Notes: generated by a model from the sequence alone, not told the origin. A stretch of 52,426 bases of DNA from Gnetum montanum (GCA_015680685.1 MNCI01001885.1:66006-118431); one strand, 5' to 3'. Shown: positions 31,084-43,476, numbered from the stretch's first letter. Translations and numbers: made by a program.

Positions 31084-33983
31084 TCACGTTTGTTGTGAAA
31101 CTTGAAGCAATGTGGACACAAAAGGTAACAGGGCTGCTAGGAGAGCCTTGGGGCACTCTTCATGAGGCAGGTGTCCACATCCAGAAATTGGAATTAATGT
31201 CTGAAACAAACCAAGAAACTTGGTTATGAACAATCTCATATGGGTCATTCACTGATACATTAAAGAGAACAAAAAAGGGACTTACAGAATTTGGAAGTTT
31301 AGTTGCCAGAATATGTGCTGATTTTAGAGGAACCAGGATATCTTCGGCACCAGAAGCTATCAAAACTGGCAAGTCTCTCACTTTTCTCAACAATTCATCC
31401 GCATTGTGCTTCGAAAGCACAGAATGTGATGACAGCTTGCTCACTTGCCAAAGTGCTCTGTCCCATCCTTCGACACATAATGGAGCCTGATATTGCACTT
31501 CAAGTTATATTAGTGATTAAAGAAATAGCAAACCTATATGGAATCATGGAATTGATCAATGCCATACCTTATAGAGGTCAAGGACATCAGTTGTTAGCTT
31601 GGTTGCATCATACCAAGCGCGCCTGTTAGCGACTTGGCTAATTTCAGTACGAAGAAGCGGTCGCAGCATATGTTGTCCAAGAGAAGTGTGAAGCAGCATC
31701 TTTGCAAATGCTGGTACGACGTCTCTTGTAGGACTAAACCCAATCAATACTAGGCCTTTAACTGCCACCTGTATAAAAGAAATCATTTCAATGAAATGCA
31801 GATGACACGAGTGTTCGATCAAATTAAAACCGTTGGAACACACTGCAAAGCGTTTCAACAAACTCACAGGACAATCGCTTTTACTTGAATTTGCCTTTTC
31901 AGCAGCCATCAAAGCAAGCAGGCCTCCATCATCATGACCAACAAGAACAACAGAAGAAAATCCCATCTCGCGACACAACGAAAACAGCAGCTTTACCTGG
32001 AATGCGTGATAATATCAGTAAGCAGCTAAAGAAAATCACATCCATGAAAGAAGTTGAGACGAAATTTTGTAAACCGGAATTTTCTAGCCTTTTTAGTGGA
32101 ACAAACACAGATACCTGGGACTGAAGTTCATATGGGTTCTGCAATTTTTTGTCTTCCCAGTCTGATCTACGTGGGCGAGATGTCAGTCCCCATCCTGGAC
32201 GATCAAATGCCACAACTGGGCATTGTAGTTGCCTTGCCAAGGGATTCATTACATGTCTCCAGGAAAACACTCCACCCCCAAAGCCATGTATTAAAATTAC
32301 AGCATCCACACCATTTCTTTCATGCCCAGCCATTGCCTCTCTACCGCAACCGGCAGGATTCGAAGATAAATCTATAGCATAGTCTTCCAACTTGAGCTCA
32401 GGAATAATGTCAGTCCGCACCAAAGAATGTTCCGGTATAACAGAGTCGAATGCTCTGTCGGCATCATCTGGTAAATCACATAACAGCGGAGCATAAAGAG
32501 AAACATTTGACATGTTATTGCTGTAACTACGCGATAGATGGTAGTTTTTGGAGTGAATAGAGAGAGGGTTCTCAATCCTAAGTCTGCCAGGGGTAACACA
32601 TCGATGCCCTTTGGAAACTTGATGAACAGACCTGGAAGCAAGAGAGCCAAGGCCTCTCTCCCCATTCGCAATTTTGTAATGAACCTGGAGAACTTCACAC
32701 TGGTGGAAGAGACTGTCAGAGTCTGCTAGCATTCGTGTAGGCAAGTCCCTCTCCTCATAGATTAGACGCCTCTTTTCTTCGGATTCAATTTTGGAACTTT
32801 TGCTAGCATTGGGTGTAGGAGAACGAGGAACCTTTTGATAACCAGGGAATACCGTTTTGCAAGAAAGAACCTGCTTAGACAAGAAGAAAGTGTTCAGGGA
32901 AAGACCCCAAAATACCATTATTACTGTATCTAATTGAAAAATCCTTACAGCTTCAGGATCAACCCGATGATAAAGCAACTTTCGTCGAGCTCTTGACCTC
33001 GTTCTAAATGCAGCTGCAATGTGTGCAAAAGCCAAGAGCAGAGAGGACAATAGCAATATAGACATGCATCGCTGATATTTATCGTGAATGTCCTCAGAGG
33101 GAGAAATTCGCATCAACACAGATTCATGGCGAAACAAACAGTACTTCACTGCAAGGACTGCCACGGATAGGAACGAGGATAATGTAGAAATAAGGAAATA
33201 GGGACCATGATATAATCCAGGCAGATCACAGAGGCTATAGACACCTGCAAAAACAAACATAACAAATAAAAACTTAGATGTGCAAACCAGCATTTAAGAT
33301 AGACTCAAAGCTATCAGACGGCACAAGCCCTGAAGATGTCGAAAATTCTATTCCCTGTCGTGGTTTTGATTCCTTTGTTTTTAATGCCCAAAAATAGATA
33401 ATAAGAACTGCAACCAAATAGGTTCGGTTTACAGAAGAGAAAACGGCCAAGGAAAAGATGTCACAACATCATGTCGGACGCAGAACAAGCATCTATTCAC
33501 ACAATTTTCATTCTTTGTATTCCAACTATTTCGGGCAAAAATGTAGAATCCAATGAAATAGAAGGGAAATAAAAAATGAAACAAAAGCAATGTAAAGCGC
33601 ATCATATTCAGCCTCTGCATATAGAAATTCACGCATTTATAGCCCAAGTTCTGGTTTCGACAGCAAATAGTTTTCGAGGCAGTAAACGATAAATGAGGAA
33701 GAGTTAATGACTTACAAATGATGACGAATGATCTGACAATCGATAGCAGAGGAATATCATAAAGGGAGCTCCGAAACGAATATCTGCTCCAGCGGAGGTT
33801 ATCAAATCCGTCACACGCTCTGCAAGACAAGGCTGAAAGCAGAGCCCAAGGGACAGCAATATCGGCTACACAAACAAAAACAGGTACCGAAATCACTGCA
33901 AGCGACCCTAACATTATCATCATAAACAAAGCCGTTCGGATCCCTCTCCGCACCGTTTCGGCGCCGCTCCGTCCAGATCCCAT
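31084..33983 (-). CDS. Membrane-anchored alpha/beta hydrolase, 7 exons
   Basis: Exons on the minus strand: 33983-33716, 33244-32949, 32870-32115, 31996-31868, 31768-31568, 31486-31286 and 31200-31084 (stop). All introns are GT-AG and the joined frame stays open for 655 codons. The start ATG (33981-33983, MGSGRSGAETVRRG) has A at -3 and G at +4. The N-terminal third has several hydrophobic segments (ALFMMIMLGSLAVISVPVFV; FLISTLSSFLSVAVLAV; ILLLSSLLLAFAHIAAAF). There follow SRARRKLLYHRVDPEAVLSCK and GYQKVPRSPTP. The hydrolase domain has HGFGGGVFSWRHV (oxyanion side), the nucleophile elbow VGHDDGG with Asp where many relatives have Ser, GAEDILVPLK (acid) and SGCGHLPHEECP (His). This layout matches a conserved plant family of about 650 residues, known in Arabidopsis as unnamed alpha/beta-hydrolase superfamily proteins. 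Its substrate is unknown. It is the only gene here that looks intact. Confidence 0.92.
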
Positions 33984-34720
33984 GCTGTTCTCGAAAAACA
34001 CAAATCCTCGTGCTTTCTTCCAACTACCTGCGAATACCTTTCGGCGCTCGCGTTCGGCTTGCAATCTCAAATCGAACCCTGCTTTTCTTTCAAACACACC
34101 TGCGAAAACCTTCCAAACCTCACGTTTCTCCTCAATACTCGAATCGAGCCTCGCGTTTATCCAGCAGGAATCCTTTAAAGCACGGAATCCCTTTTGCAGA
34201 ACGCTCTGGACCATTCACCGTGCGGTGTTTCCTCCAAACCCTCGCCAATTTGCGGATTCCACGAGCGCGACGATGTTGGCGAGAATGCAGCCTCTTCTTC
34301 TGCAAAATGGACACCCGATATCGTCGCAGCCGTAAGCTTCTATCGCGGCGCCACGAGGGCAAGTGCAGCTGCAGTGCTATTTACTGGAACAAACCTCACC
34401 AAACGGATCGCAACAGCATGGATTCAAAAAGGCAAACGAGAGCGATTCCTCATCCGCGAAAACAAATTCAAAATCGTGCCTCCACCTGGCCCGGCTTTAA
34501 GCCACCGATTCTTCCTGCCCCTTCCCCTGCCCCTTCCCCTGCCCCTGCTCTCTCTCTCTCTCTCTCTTCCTCTTCTACACACAACGGCTTCTTCTTCCGT
34601 TCTTTTTGAACTCCAGTTGCTTCACGGAAACTCCATGAAAACCACATGAGAAGAATCCCAAGGGCCACAGCCGCCGCGTTGATCACTTGAATTCTAGACA
34701 CAAGAACAAAGAATATTCAA
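33984..34720 (-). promoter_or_regulatory. Probable 5' leader of the hydrolase gene
   Basis: The frame of exon 1 stays open upstream to an ATG at 34214 (77 extra codons, MVQSVLQKGFRALKD). That ATG has a poorer context (T at -3), and family members start near the downstream ATG, so this is probably leader. On the minus strand it contains GA runs (34548-34567) and a CCCCTTCCCCTG-type repeat (34514-34546). GA-rich leaders and GAGA-type sites are common near plant transcription starts. A small upstream frame (34701-34468, MSRIQVINAAAVALGILLMW) might be an uORF; I cannot support it as a protein. Confidence 0.5.
34514..34567. repeat. CCCCTG/CT simple repeats in the leader
   Basis: About three units of a 12-base CCTGCCCCTTCC-type repeat followed by a pure CT run of 20 bases. 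Confidence 0.9.
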
Positions 34721-36700
34721 ATATAGACGATGCACTTGCACTAGTTCCTTTGCCAGATGCCAAAGCCCTAACCAGCATCCAACGAAATGCAAGCGCAACA
34801 ATGACAATAAATAAAAATCCACATAAACCGACGACCGGCGGGCCGTCCGCCGTGAAGACGGATCGACTTGATTGCATCCGAGCAAATATTCCTTTGTCGT
34901 CTCTTCGAATCTCTCGAATTTAAGACACGGAAATGCCGCGTTTACTACTACACAGCCAAATCCAAGCAACAACAACATCAACAACAAACAAACAGTAAAC
35001 AAAAGCAAACAGAGGCTGCTGCTGCTCTTGCTGAAAGTAAGTTACAACTTCTTCTTCAATTCTCGTTTTTCTTCCTCTTCTTCTTCGCCGAAGTAGCAGC
35101 AACAACAGCACGAGGCGTCTTCTTCATCTTTCTTAAGTCGTTGTCTGCCGCCGTGAATGGAAATCAGACGACGACTGGCATACTGAAACCCCGGCCACCT
35201 GCGTTTTGTTTGTGCCGCCGTATCTAAATAAATCTTGCTTGCCTCGCAGGAATTTCTTGAAATTGATCCTCCTGCTGTATCCCTTTTAACCCCAGGTCAG
35301 CCTACCCTCACCCGAGGTTAACCCGCTCAGGGAAAGAAACGAAATAATTAAATACATTTTCGGAGGAGGCCGACAGATTTGAACAGTTTAAAGAAACTCG
35401 GTAATTACCATTTTCCCTAACCCTGGGTTAACCACGTGTACGTTCGGGTAGACAGTTAAAAAACAAAGGCGTCCGAACCCAAAGCAAACGGGCAGCAACG
35501 ACGGCAGCGCAGGCGTCGTACCGAAACCGAAACGACGGCCGAGGAGATTGACCGTTGGCCTTGCACGCGTCCTACCACGTGGAATGTCCCGGTCCCACCA
35601 CGTGTAGGTCCCACCCCGCACATGAGCCGCATGAGACCACTGCTGACGGAGCAACAGCTACAAAGCAGAGGGGCCCACCACCAGTGGCCTATACCAGTAG
35701 GCCCTCTGCATACGGGCCCCACCGTCGGCCCCGTCTTTTTCTTCGTCTTTTTGCCATGTCTGCGGTTGCAGGTTCGAACCCGGAGGACCGTAAATTCACC
35801 GTTTAGTTCGCTGCAACGCCAAGAAACTTACGCCCCGGAAAGAATCAGTCCCGTGACAGAATCCGGATTTTCGTCGTGTTTTCTCACGTCGCAGGATGAT
35901 GATATGTACGATGCGGCGGACACTGTTTGCAGGAAAGTTGCAGAGCTGCCGTCAAATCAAATCACCTTTGCTGCTGCTGCTGCTGCACCAGCCGCGCATG
36001 TTTGGCCCAGAAGCGAAAAAAACTGTAAAAGCGGGAAACCTTTCGAATGTTTAAATTCAATAGAACAGTGTTTCCATCTCATGCTATTTTCGATTTTGGA
36101 GCATTTTACGGTTGACGTAAACAGCAGGCAAAGTGCGGGGGGCAGGGCGCATGGATGGAGAGAGGAAAACACATCCGAAATGTCGTGTCAAAGCGTAGGA
36201 CGTGGGTTCGAACTCTCCTGCCCTGTTCCCTGCGATATCTCAAAGAAGAAGAAGAAGAAGATTTCTGCGAGCAAGTGTGCAGGGGCCGTAAAATGTGCAC
36301 AAAACGTGACATTGACAAATGATGAGGATTGACTGGAGTGAAAGGGAAAGAAGGATCGTAGTGTCGTGTGTAGAGGGCGCTCACGGGTCAAACTGCGGCA
36401 GCAGCTGTGTCCTTGTGAAGAGTCTGCGTCTGTGTCTGTATCGGTATTCGCAGTTGGTCAAGAAGGAATGGCATTTGAATCCACGCAAAATGCATGGAGA
36501 GACCAGTTTTCTCAACTGGGCTGAACATGTAGCGGCCCAAGCTAAAGCCTGCCGGTAAACTGAACCAAGGCTGCAATTTGCCGGGCAGATGCCTTCTGCA
36601 GGCCCGCTGTTGAATCCCTCTTTGTGTCATTTTCCGAGCAATTTCTGTGACAACACAGAAAACGGCAAAAATGAAGTCACTCACATCAGGTAAGTTGCGA
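34721..36700. other. GC-richer upstream tract of the hydrolase gene
   Basis: It is clearly richer in G, C and CpG than the flanking repeats, which is usual for sequence around an active plant gene. Open frames (plus 35622-36332, minus 35388-35722) are explained by the base composition and show no domain. A GCT run (about 35972-35989) and an AAG run (about 36245-36262) are simple repeats. GGTTCGAACCC (about 35771) and GGGTTCGAACTC (about 36205) look like isolated tRNA B-box sequences, without a foldable tRNA around them. No second gene is seen. Confidence 0.5.
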
Positions 36701-38095
36701 GTATGGTGGGCAGATGGAGTTTACCGGTGAAGGTAAAACAGCAGCTCGCTGTACAGAGTACCCGCGAGGTTCTCGTTTTGTTTGGTTTGGATGATTTTTA
36801 GTTGACAAATTTGTCTTTACCTTTTTTCACCTTCTTCTTTTCGTGGAGAATACTCCTCACCTTTGCAATCATGATCCTTTTTGACAGGAAGTTCAGATTT
36901 AAAAACATATATCGACCATGCATATTTTGTTAAAAGCCTTTTTGTTCAAACTTTGCTAACTAAGTCTTTGCTGAAAAGCCTTTAGTCTTAGGTTGAGGAT
37001 AACGGTGTGTTTTCACTAAATTTAACACTTATTTTTATAATTATTTCATTATCTTAGCCTTATTTCAATTATATAGAGTTGAGTTCTTTTATGCATTGAT
37101 ACCTAAATCCTAGATGTGCAAAGTACAGATTGGTCAACATCTATGTTGATTTCATCTCTAAGAAGACAATTGATTCTATCTTTCCTAATCATGCTCAACA
37201 TCCACCTTAGTAAACTATTGATTTTTTTTTGTTGGAACAATGGTGAATAGGTTGTAATTCAAAGTTATAGTTAGAACATATGGCTTGTGGTTTGCAAGCC
37301 ATAAGTTCAATTTTAAGGAATATATTGATTTGAGACATTGCTATATTTTGCAAATGTTTTATGAAAGTACTTATTATCATCATCTTAGCCTTGTCCCAAC
37401 AAAATGGGTTGGCTACATGAGTTATCTTTCACCATTGTCCTCTTTGAATACCTAGATTGTTATCTATTTGCAATTTTTTCATATCATCTTCAATCCTTTT
37501 TTCCATATCTTTGTTAGTCTTTCTTTTAGTCACTTTCTTGGAACAATGATAGGTGACAACCTTTTTTTAATAAGCTCATATCATTTATAAGCATTTTAAC
37601 CCTTACTTTTTATAGTCTTTCTTGTAGTCACTTTCATGGAACAATGATGGGTAACAAGCTTTTTCAATAGCCCCATTATTTGATATTCTTTGTACATGAC
37701 TAAACTTTCTATTAAAGTATAATGTTGGCTATATGTTTTGAGGTGCATACAATCAATAGTTTTGGTTGTAAGAATGAAAATCTTAAAAGGCATTGCTCTT
37801 TTGTGTTCATTATCCTTGGATCTAGCAAACCTTGCACCACTACTCCACCCCACACCATCAAATAGTTTTGGTTTTGACACCCCACAATTCCTTGTAGCTC
37901 ACTAGCATTTAACCTATGATTCGTAGGAGAGAAGTCACAAAATGTTTATTTATGGAAGTCACAAAGTGTTTGTTTCTCATGAAATGCTTGACCAATTTGA
38001 TATGCCTCTTACCTACTAACTCATTAGCTACTTGTGTTAAGCCTTGGGTGGGGGTGGGGAACTCAAAGCTTTTGTTTTTTTTTAAATAATATTTA
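36701..38095. other. Non-coding repeat-derived sequence
   Basis: AT-rich with no supported ORF. It contains a possible SINE piece (37255-37330, B-box-like TAAGTTCAATTT) and the LINE-end motif at 37383-37425. TCTTTCTTTTAGTCACTTTC and TCTTTCTTGTAGTCACTTTC (about 37518 and 37614) show a local duplication, with GGAACAATGAT following each. Confidence 0.45.
37383..37425 (+). repeat. LINE 3'-end-like motif
   Basis: CATCATCTTAGCCTTGTCCC followed by AAC...TGGGTTGGCTACATGA. A very similar phrase is widespread in plant genomes at the 3' side of non-LTR elements, as I recall; the exact family is not certain. Confidence 0.45.
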
Positions 38096-38215
38096 CCCCC
38101 CAAAACATATAGTCAAATTAGAAGTTTATAACTTAGCATTGTCCACTAGAATTGAACCTATAACTTAATGTTTCCAAACCAAAAGTCATACTGCTATTCT
38201 AATACCTCATTGATG
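38096..38215 (-). repeat. tRNA-derived SINE-like fragment S1
   Basis: Minus strand: AATGAGGTATTAGAATAGCAG (decayed A box), CTTTTGGTTTGGAAACATTAAG, then B box TAGGTTCAATTCTA and the tail GCTAAGTTATAAACTTC. It aligns end to end with S2 at 40955-41072. Confidence 0.65.
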
Positions 38216-38261
38216 TTGATGTAACTATTTGAAAAGAAAAGCATCCAAGAATATAATACAG

Positions 38262-38375
38262 TAGTCAAGACACTCAGCTCTTAGTCAAGAGGTTGTAAAT
38301 TCAATTGTGATGTCCACTTCCAAACATGAAAATAGTGGAATAACGATTTATATAGGTGAAGGTTGTCCTACCAAA
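38262..38375 (+). repeat. Possible SINE fragment S5
   Basis: ACACTCAGCTCTTAGTCAAG and GAGGTTGTAAATTCAATTG have the spacing of degenerate A and B boxes. No close copy in the window confirms the ends. Confidence 0.35.
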
Positions 38376-40134
38376 TATTCCTCTTAGCTAAAAAAACGAA
38401 CAGGGAAAAAACGGACTCTCCAAGTAAATTCAGGATCCTTCCATATATCGGCATGCGAACATGCTTCTAGAATGATGCAGATCCTACCCAAAAATATAAA
38501 CACTTTCAAACCTAAAATTCTGAGACGCAACTCTCCAAAAGGGATATACGTGAACCACCTACAAAACGCAATCCACGGTAGCAGAAAGCCCTTGAAAATC
38601 TCCAAAGTCAGAAATCCCATGTGCAATTCAAATTTGAACAGCCAAAGAAAACGTATCCCACATGGACAATAGCTAAGGCCTACCCATCGAACTCAAACCC
38701 AGGAAAAGCCAACACAAGATAAGATAGAATGTCGTCAATGTGTCACATATTGTAGACCACAAACACCAAACTTGCCACATTTGCTCAGCGCTGATGGCAT
38801 GAATTTGCTTGCCAAATCCATCTTGACATTTTTACTAATGTTTTTGAATATCATAAACCAAGATCTTGCAAACATTTCCAAATCCAACGATGATTCTTCC
38901 TAGGATAATCTAATTTTATTCCCCCAAAGGTTTGAAGGATGATAATCTAATTTTATCCCCAAAGGTTTGAGGGATACATGTGGGTTTAGCGTACTCCAAC
39001 CCTTAATCCAAGAAACATCCCGTTGGCCTTGGCCCGGGATCCTGCAACATAACCGTTTGGTGGGTTTTTCAACGTTGTAAAGGGAGACGTTGGTTAGGAT
39101 CATGGTTTTGTTTTAAAATGAAACTTTAACTCTCTGGCTCTTTCCCCACCCCCTAAATGACTCACAACTCATGTGGGGTGTCTACCTGCTGGTGGATTAA
39201 TATACAAATACTAAATGAAATGATAATCCCTGCTTTGATTATGGCCTTAACGTTGGCTTTTCTTGTGATGTGGACACCTGGTATGGATAGATATATTTTA
39301 TAGATTCTTTTTGTGGAATATGGAACGTGGGTTGGATGGACGGTTGGCTTTTGTTTTCTAGAATTGAAGGTTGTTGTTAATTTATAATATTCTAGAATTT
39401 TCTGTTTCTTAACAAAGTCAAACAAAGCACAAGGGCGAAAAAGCGGAAACCAGCCAATCAGAGACAATGAACATCCATTGGTCTGTAACCAAATTATGGC
39501 GTAGTGGACTTTCTAGACACTTTGGTTTAGTTTAAGATAAGGAAGGTATAGCTTTTTACGTATAATGACATAGGTATCTCACCTTTTTGATTGGATGCAG
39601 ATGAGGCTGATACATTCATTCCTGTTATCTTTGTCTATTCCACTTGCTAAGTGGTTCGGTTTTTGTGTCATGGGTGATCTTCTTGAGTAATAAAATAAGT
39701 AAAGTCTGCAGCCATGGAATTTCGTGGTGTATGGTGACTGCAACGTGAGACACTAGTCAACTCTCTTGTAAGGGTTTTGATCTAGATAGAATGAACCGTG
39801 CCATGTGCTAATTTTATTATTGTTGGTCTAGTGCATGCATGTGACATTGTATGAGGCTAATGTTTGAGATTAGGGTCATCATTTCGTAGACAGCCCTACT
39901 TGTAGGGTGTTTTCATGGTGATAGATTTTACTACCTTTTTTCAACTTTTTGAGGACATTATTGTGCAACACCAATACATTAGCTTGATTCCTTTATGGGT
40001 TGACTATTAATGTAGGTAAAAAATTTGATGAGGATTTAGTAGGTTAAGCTTTGAAAATAACTCACTATGGTCAATTGTCTACCTAACATCATAGCTTTTG
40101 AACATATAGTGTTATCCTACCATAAAGTGACACA
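38376..40134. other. Non-coding sequence, nothing recognised
   Basis: Short frames only. A local duplication at about 38908-38965 repeats GATAATCTAATTTTAT and CCCCAAAGGTTTGA. Confidence 0.4.
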
Positions 40135-40222
40135 TGTATTGTAATACTCCTTAAAATCAAACCTGTGACTTGTATACCATAACCCACATGTCTGACCAAG
40201 TGAGCAATGCCTCATTGATGTG
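40135..40222 (-). repeat. SINE-like fragment S3
   Basis: Minus strand: CATCAATGAGGCATTGCTCAC (A-box side), GGTCAGACATGTGGGTTATG, then CACAGGTTTGATTTTAAGG (B-box side). Same head phrase as S1. Confidence 0.5.
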
Positions 40223-40954
40223 ATAAGGATCAGGTTAGCAAAAATATTTTATTTGTTAACGATGCGTTCATTTGATTAAAATATGTGATGTATTGTTGTG
40301 TTGGCTATAGATTTGATCATGTGTTTTGTGATTAACTCATTGTCTTGTTAGGCAAGTGCTTACTTAATACATCTTCATATTTTACCTAAGTTATACAAGA
40401 TGATATTAACATGAGAGCCTTAGCCACTTTCTCTATTGTTACATTTGCTGTTCATTCAAGCTCAAGTTTACTTCTTCTTTGAGGGCTATATTTACACTTG
40501 AACGAACTTATAAAATTATTGGTGGAGATTTATAATTTTCATGATGATCATTATTCTAGTGTTCGCTATCTTCTAATAGACAAAAACTGATTTGACTAGT
40601 TATTATAAGGTTTGAGGTTATTATATAGTATTTGTCATAAAGATTCCTAGGAGGATTTAAATTATATAGTATTCTTGTTAATAAAATGCACTATTTCTTA
40701 CCTTGCTTTAACATGTTATGAATATTATAGATAACTCTAAGTGAAATTATTTATTTCTTGCAACATGAACCCATATTAATTTTAAATCTTCTCTAAATTT
40801 ATGTTCATTGTGTTTAATTCATTAATTAGAAAAAAAGAAAGAAATATCTTAAGAACAAAATATAAAGGAAGAGCAGAACATATGGAGAAAATGGCAAATA
40901 GTTGTAGAGCTTTTGGGGGTGTTAGAACTTGAAATAATTGACACATAGATACAC

Positions 40955-41072
40955 CCCAAGACATATCATCCACATTAAACTTTATAACTCAGTATTGCCC
41001 ACCAAAATCAAGCCCATGACTTAGTGTTTCCAAACCAAGAATCTTACCACTAGGCTAACATCTCATTGTTAG
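40955..41072 (-). repeat. tRNA-derived SINE-like fragment S2
   Basis: Minus strand: AATGAGATGTTAGCCTAGTGG with a good RNA polymerase III A box (TTAGCCTAGTGG), then TTGGTTTGGAAACACTAAG, B box GGGCTTGATTT and tail CTGAGTTATAAAGTTTAATG. It is homologous to S1 and is the best-preserved member. Confidence 0.65.
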
Positions 41073-42640
41073 TCTTAGAGCTTTGGTTAGTTTAACCAAT
41101 TTAGAAAGACTCCTTTCATTTTAGGTAGGAAAAGAATTAGGTTTTACCGGTTTTAAAAAATGGCTTTTAAGCTTTTAATTCTTACCAACAACTTCTAATT
41201 AACATTGTCGACTATAGCAAGAAAAGAAGATAAATGGCTAACTAGCCATCATTCAACAATACAAAAGAAATTTACCAATGCAAAATAAATTAAAGACTAT
41301 AATATTTAGGATTTGATTTTTCTCTAATGGATCTAATTTCTCTTTCTTCAATTTTTCTCTAACAAATTTGATCTCTATAGAATTTCTCAATGAGAGATTT
41401 TAAATTATTTTCAACCTCTTTAACTAATACTAAAAATTTTGCATTTTTTATCTATGCTAAAATTTTTGTTGATTCTTAGAATGCAAATCTACAAGTTGGT
41501 AAGAAACAATTTATGATACCTATTTATAGTGATGTTGATATAACTGAGACACTTAATTTTGTTCTCCATGATCATGTATATGAATCACTTGTAGTTGATC
41601 TTACAACACAATATGCATTCATTCAAATTTTAGATTACCTACCTCATAATCAAAGTTTCATTTCGTAGTTAAATGATGTAATACAAAAGCATGACATTCA
41701 AGTCATTCATGCCCTAGATATAAGGTCTTTTATATATAAGCATGTAGGATTGATCATTCCTAAATGAACTCCTGATTCTATTGTCAAATCTAAAAAATAT
41801 TCTAAAGATCTATGTGTTATCAAGCTATTTAATCTTCTATTAGTTTTTCAGAAATTATTGGTCTTCTTAGTTCCATTAAGCATGTAAAATTTATTTATAC
41901 ACCATTTGGTTCTTGTCAATGTCTTTTTTGTTGAAATTAATTTTCTTAACTATAAAAAAGAAATTGACATTGCAAGTAGGCAATATGACCTACATTTAAC
42001 CAATTACATATTATAATCTTTCTAATTCATGTAACTTTTATCATCATGAAGAACATTTATTTAATTAGTATCCTTTTCTACTCATGAAGAAAGATGCTAA
42101 GGAAAAGAAAAAATGTGTTGAAGTTGAAGATAGCAAAAAAAGAATCTAAAGCTAAATAGATGAAAAATCAAGAATGTTAATGATAAAATTGGTCAAATGG
42201 CAATAAAAAAACTATAGAAGGTATAAGCTTCTATGAATATTTTACTTTTAATACGTGAAGTATTAATTAGTTTGGACAAATAACGTGTAAGGAACATTTT
42301 ATCTTAGGTAGAAAAGTTATTATCTCCTTAAAGAGGAAATATTTTGTTGACAAGAAGACTTTAACAAATGCGAAAGAGACTTGATGTAAGGTTAATCATG
42401 ATGGATAATATGTGCTAACATTTACTATTGTACCTTACTTTCCTACAAAAGTTGGTATTTTGTTAAAGCTTTCTATTGCTACATTGAATTCTCTTGCCAA
42501 TTTAAGTTTAAGCATAAATATTAAAAATGATGTAAATGTTGTTCATATTGGGACCATCCTCCCTATTAACAATTAATTTTCCTTTTTTATATTTACGAAG
42601 CATCTATCATAAGGCTATACACATGAGTAGACGTCTTTAA
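41073..42640 (+). other. AT-rich degenerate sequence, old coding relic possible
   Basis: A plus frame at about 41479-41668 runs 60 codons without a stop (NANLQVGKKQFMIPIYSDVD at its start), then decays. I recognise no family, and the region is AT-rich enough for this to be chance. It may be an old element. Confidence 0.3.
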
Positions 42641-42645
42641 AATTG
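42641..42645. repeat. Target site duplication of solo LTR E, left
   Basis: AATTG, identical to 43472-43476. Confidence 0.85.
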
Positions 42646-43471
42646 TGATGGGACGCAATATCGCATGGGCCGCGATATCGCGTCCTCCCTTGCAATATCG
42701 CGTACGCAATATCGTGGTTTGCTGCCATATCTATAAATAAGAGGCGGCTCCCCCTTGTTTCATCATCCTAGGCTAGAATATTTTCCATGTGCCCGCAGTA
42801 GGAGTCCTAAAGTGAACGGATCTTTATTCGAGCAACATTGTACTTGAACACAAGTTGTGTACGACAATAAATATGAGCTTCTTGGATAAACCTTGCAGTG
42901 CATGGAATAGGATTTTATTACATGTTATTTATTGCCTTCTTTAATGCGAAATGAGTACGACTTGATTACGAGCATTTAAGGATGTGTACAGATAATCAAG
43001 GAACGGATGCTCATCACGCTTAGGCTAGATTAGATTCTCTCAACCCTTTCCTCCTAGTTAAGTGCCTCAGTATGACCACTTCGAGCATGTGTGTTATGTG
43101 CGGTGATCCTAGCAACGATTAGCGTTTGGTAGCCACAGTTGCATTGATTCAGGGTGTGTACGGTAAGTGGGAATAGATGCTGACGCTAGGTAATTTAGAC
43201 TTAGTTCATTAGTTAGAGTTAGTCATTAGTTTCTCAACCCTTTACCTGTTAGCATAGGAGACAAAAATAGAAAAACTATAAAAATCATATACCTCAGACT
43301 TACTTAACCATACACCGTGACAACTACAAGTAGGTTTGGGAAGACAACGAATAATTAACCCTAAGTGTTCCAAGAGGCGTGTAGGCACTTAGTCTACGGA
43401 GTTCGACCGGATCATGCGTGCTACGCTTGTATTCGTATGGTTGAGTGTAGGGGGTATCTCGCCACTCATCA
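42646..43471 (+). repeat. Solo LTR E of the gypsy family (826 bp)
   Basis: It starts TGATGGGACG and ends CCACTCATCA, flanked on both sides by AATTG. No PPT or PBS adjoins it, so the internal region was lost by LTR-LTR recombination. The palindrome array (42652-42718) contains CCGCGATATCGCG, and the TATA box is at 42732-42739. Confidence 0.9.
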
Positions 43472-43476
43472 AATTG
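43472..43476. repeat. Target site duplication of solo LTR E, right
   Basis: AATTG, directly after CTCATCA. Confidence 0.85.

Noticed and set aside
34683-35008. Minus-strand frames with hydrophobic stretches (for example MLLFTVCLLLMLLLLGF)
   Set aside because: Overlapping frames of similar size in a T/C-rich leader, with no family match; the hydrophobicity follows from codon composition.
35756-36235. tRNA-like B-box sequences GGTTCGAACCC and GGGTTCGAACTC
   Set aside because: No matching A box, acceptor stem or anticodon arm could be placed around either one.
35622-36332. 236-codon plus-strand frame upstream of the hydrolase gene
   Set aside because: It lies in a GC-richer promoter tract, overlaps other frames of similar length and shows no domain, repeat or signal; base composition explains it.
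41479-41668. 60-codon open stretch considered as a relic of a viral or element protein
   Set aside because: No motif supports a family, and the flanks decay at once; kept only as an unassigned relic.
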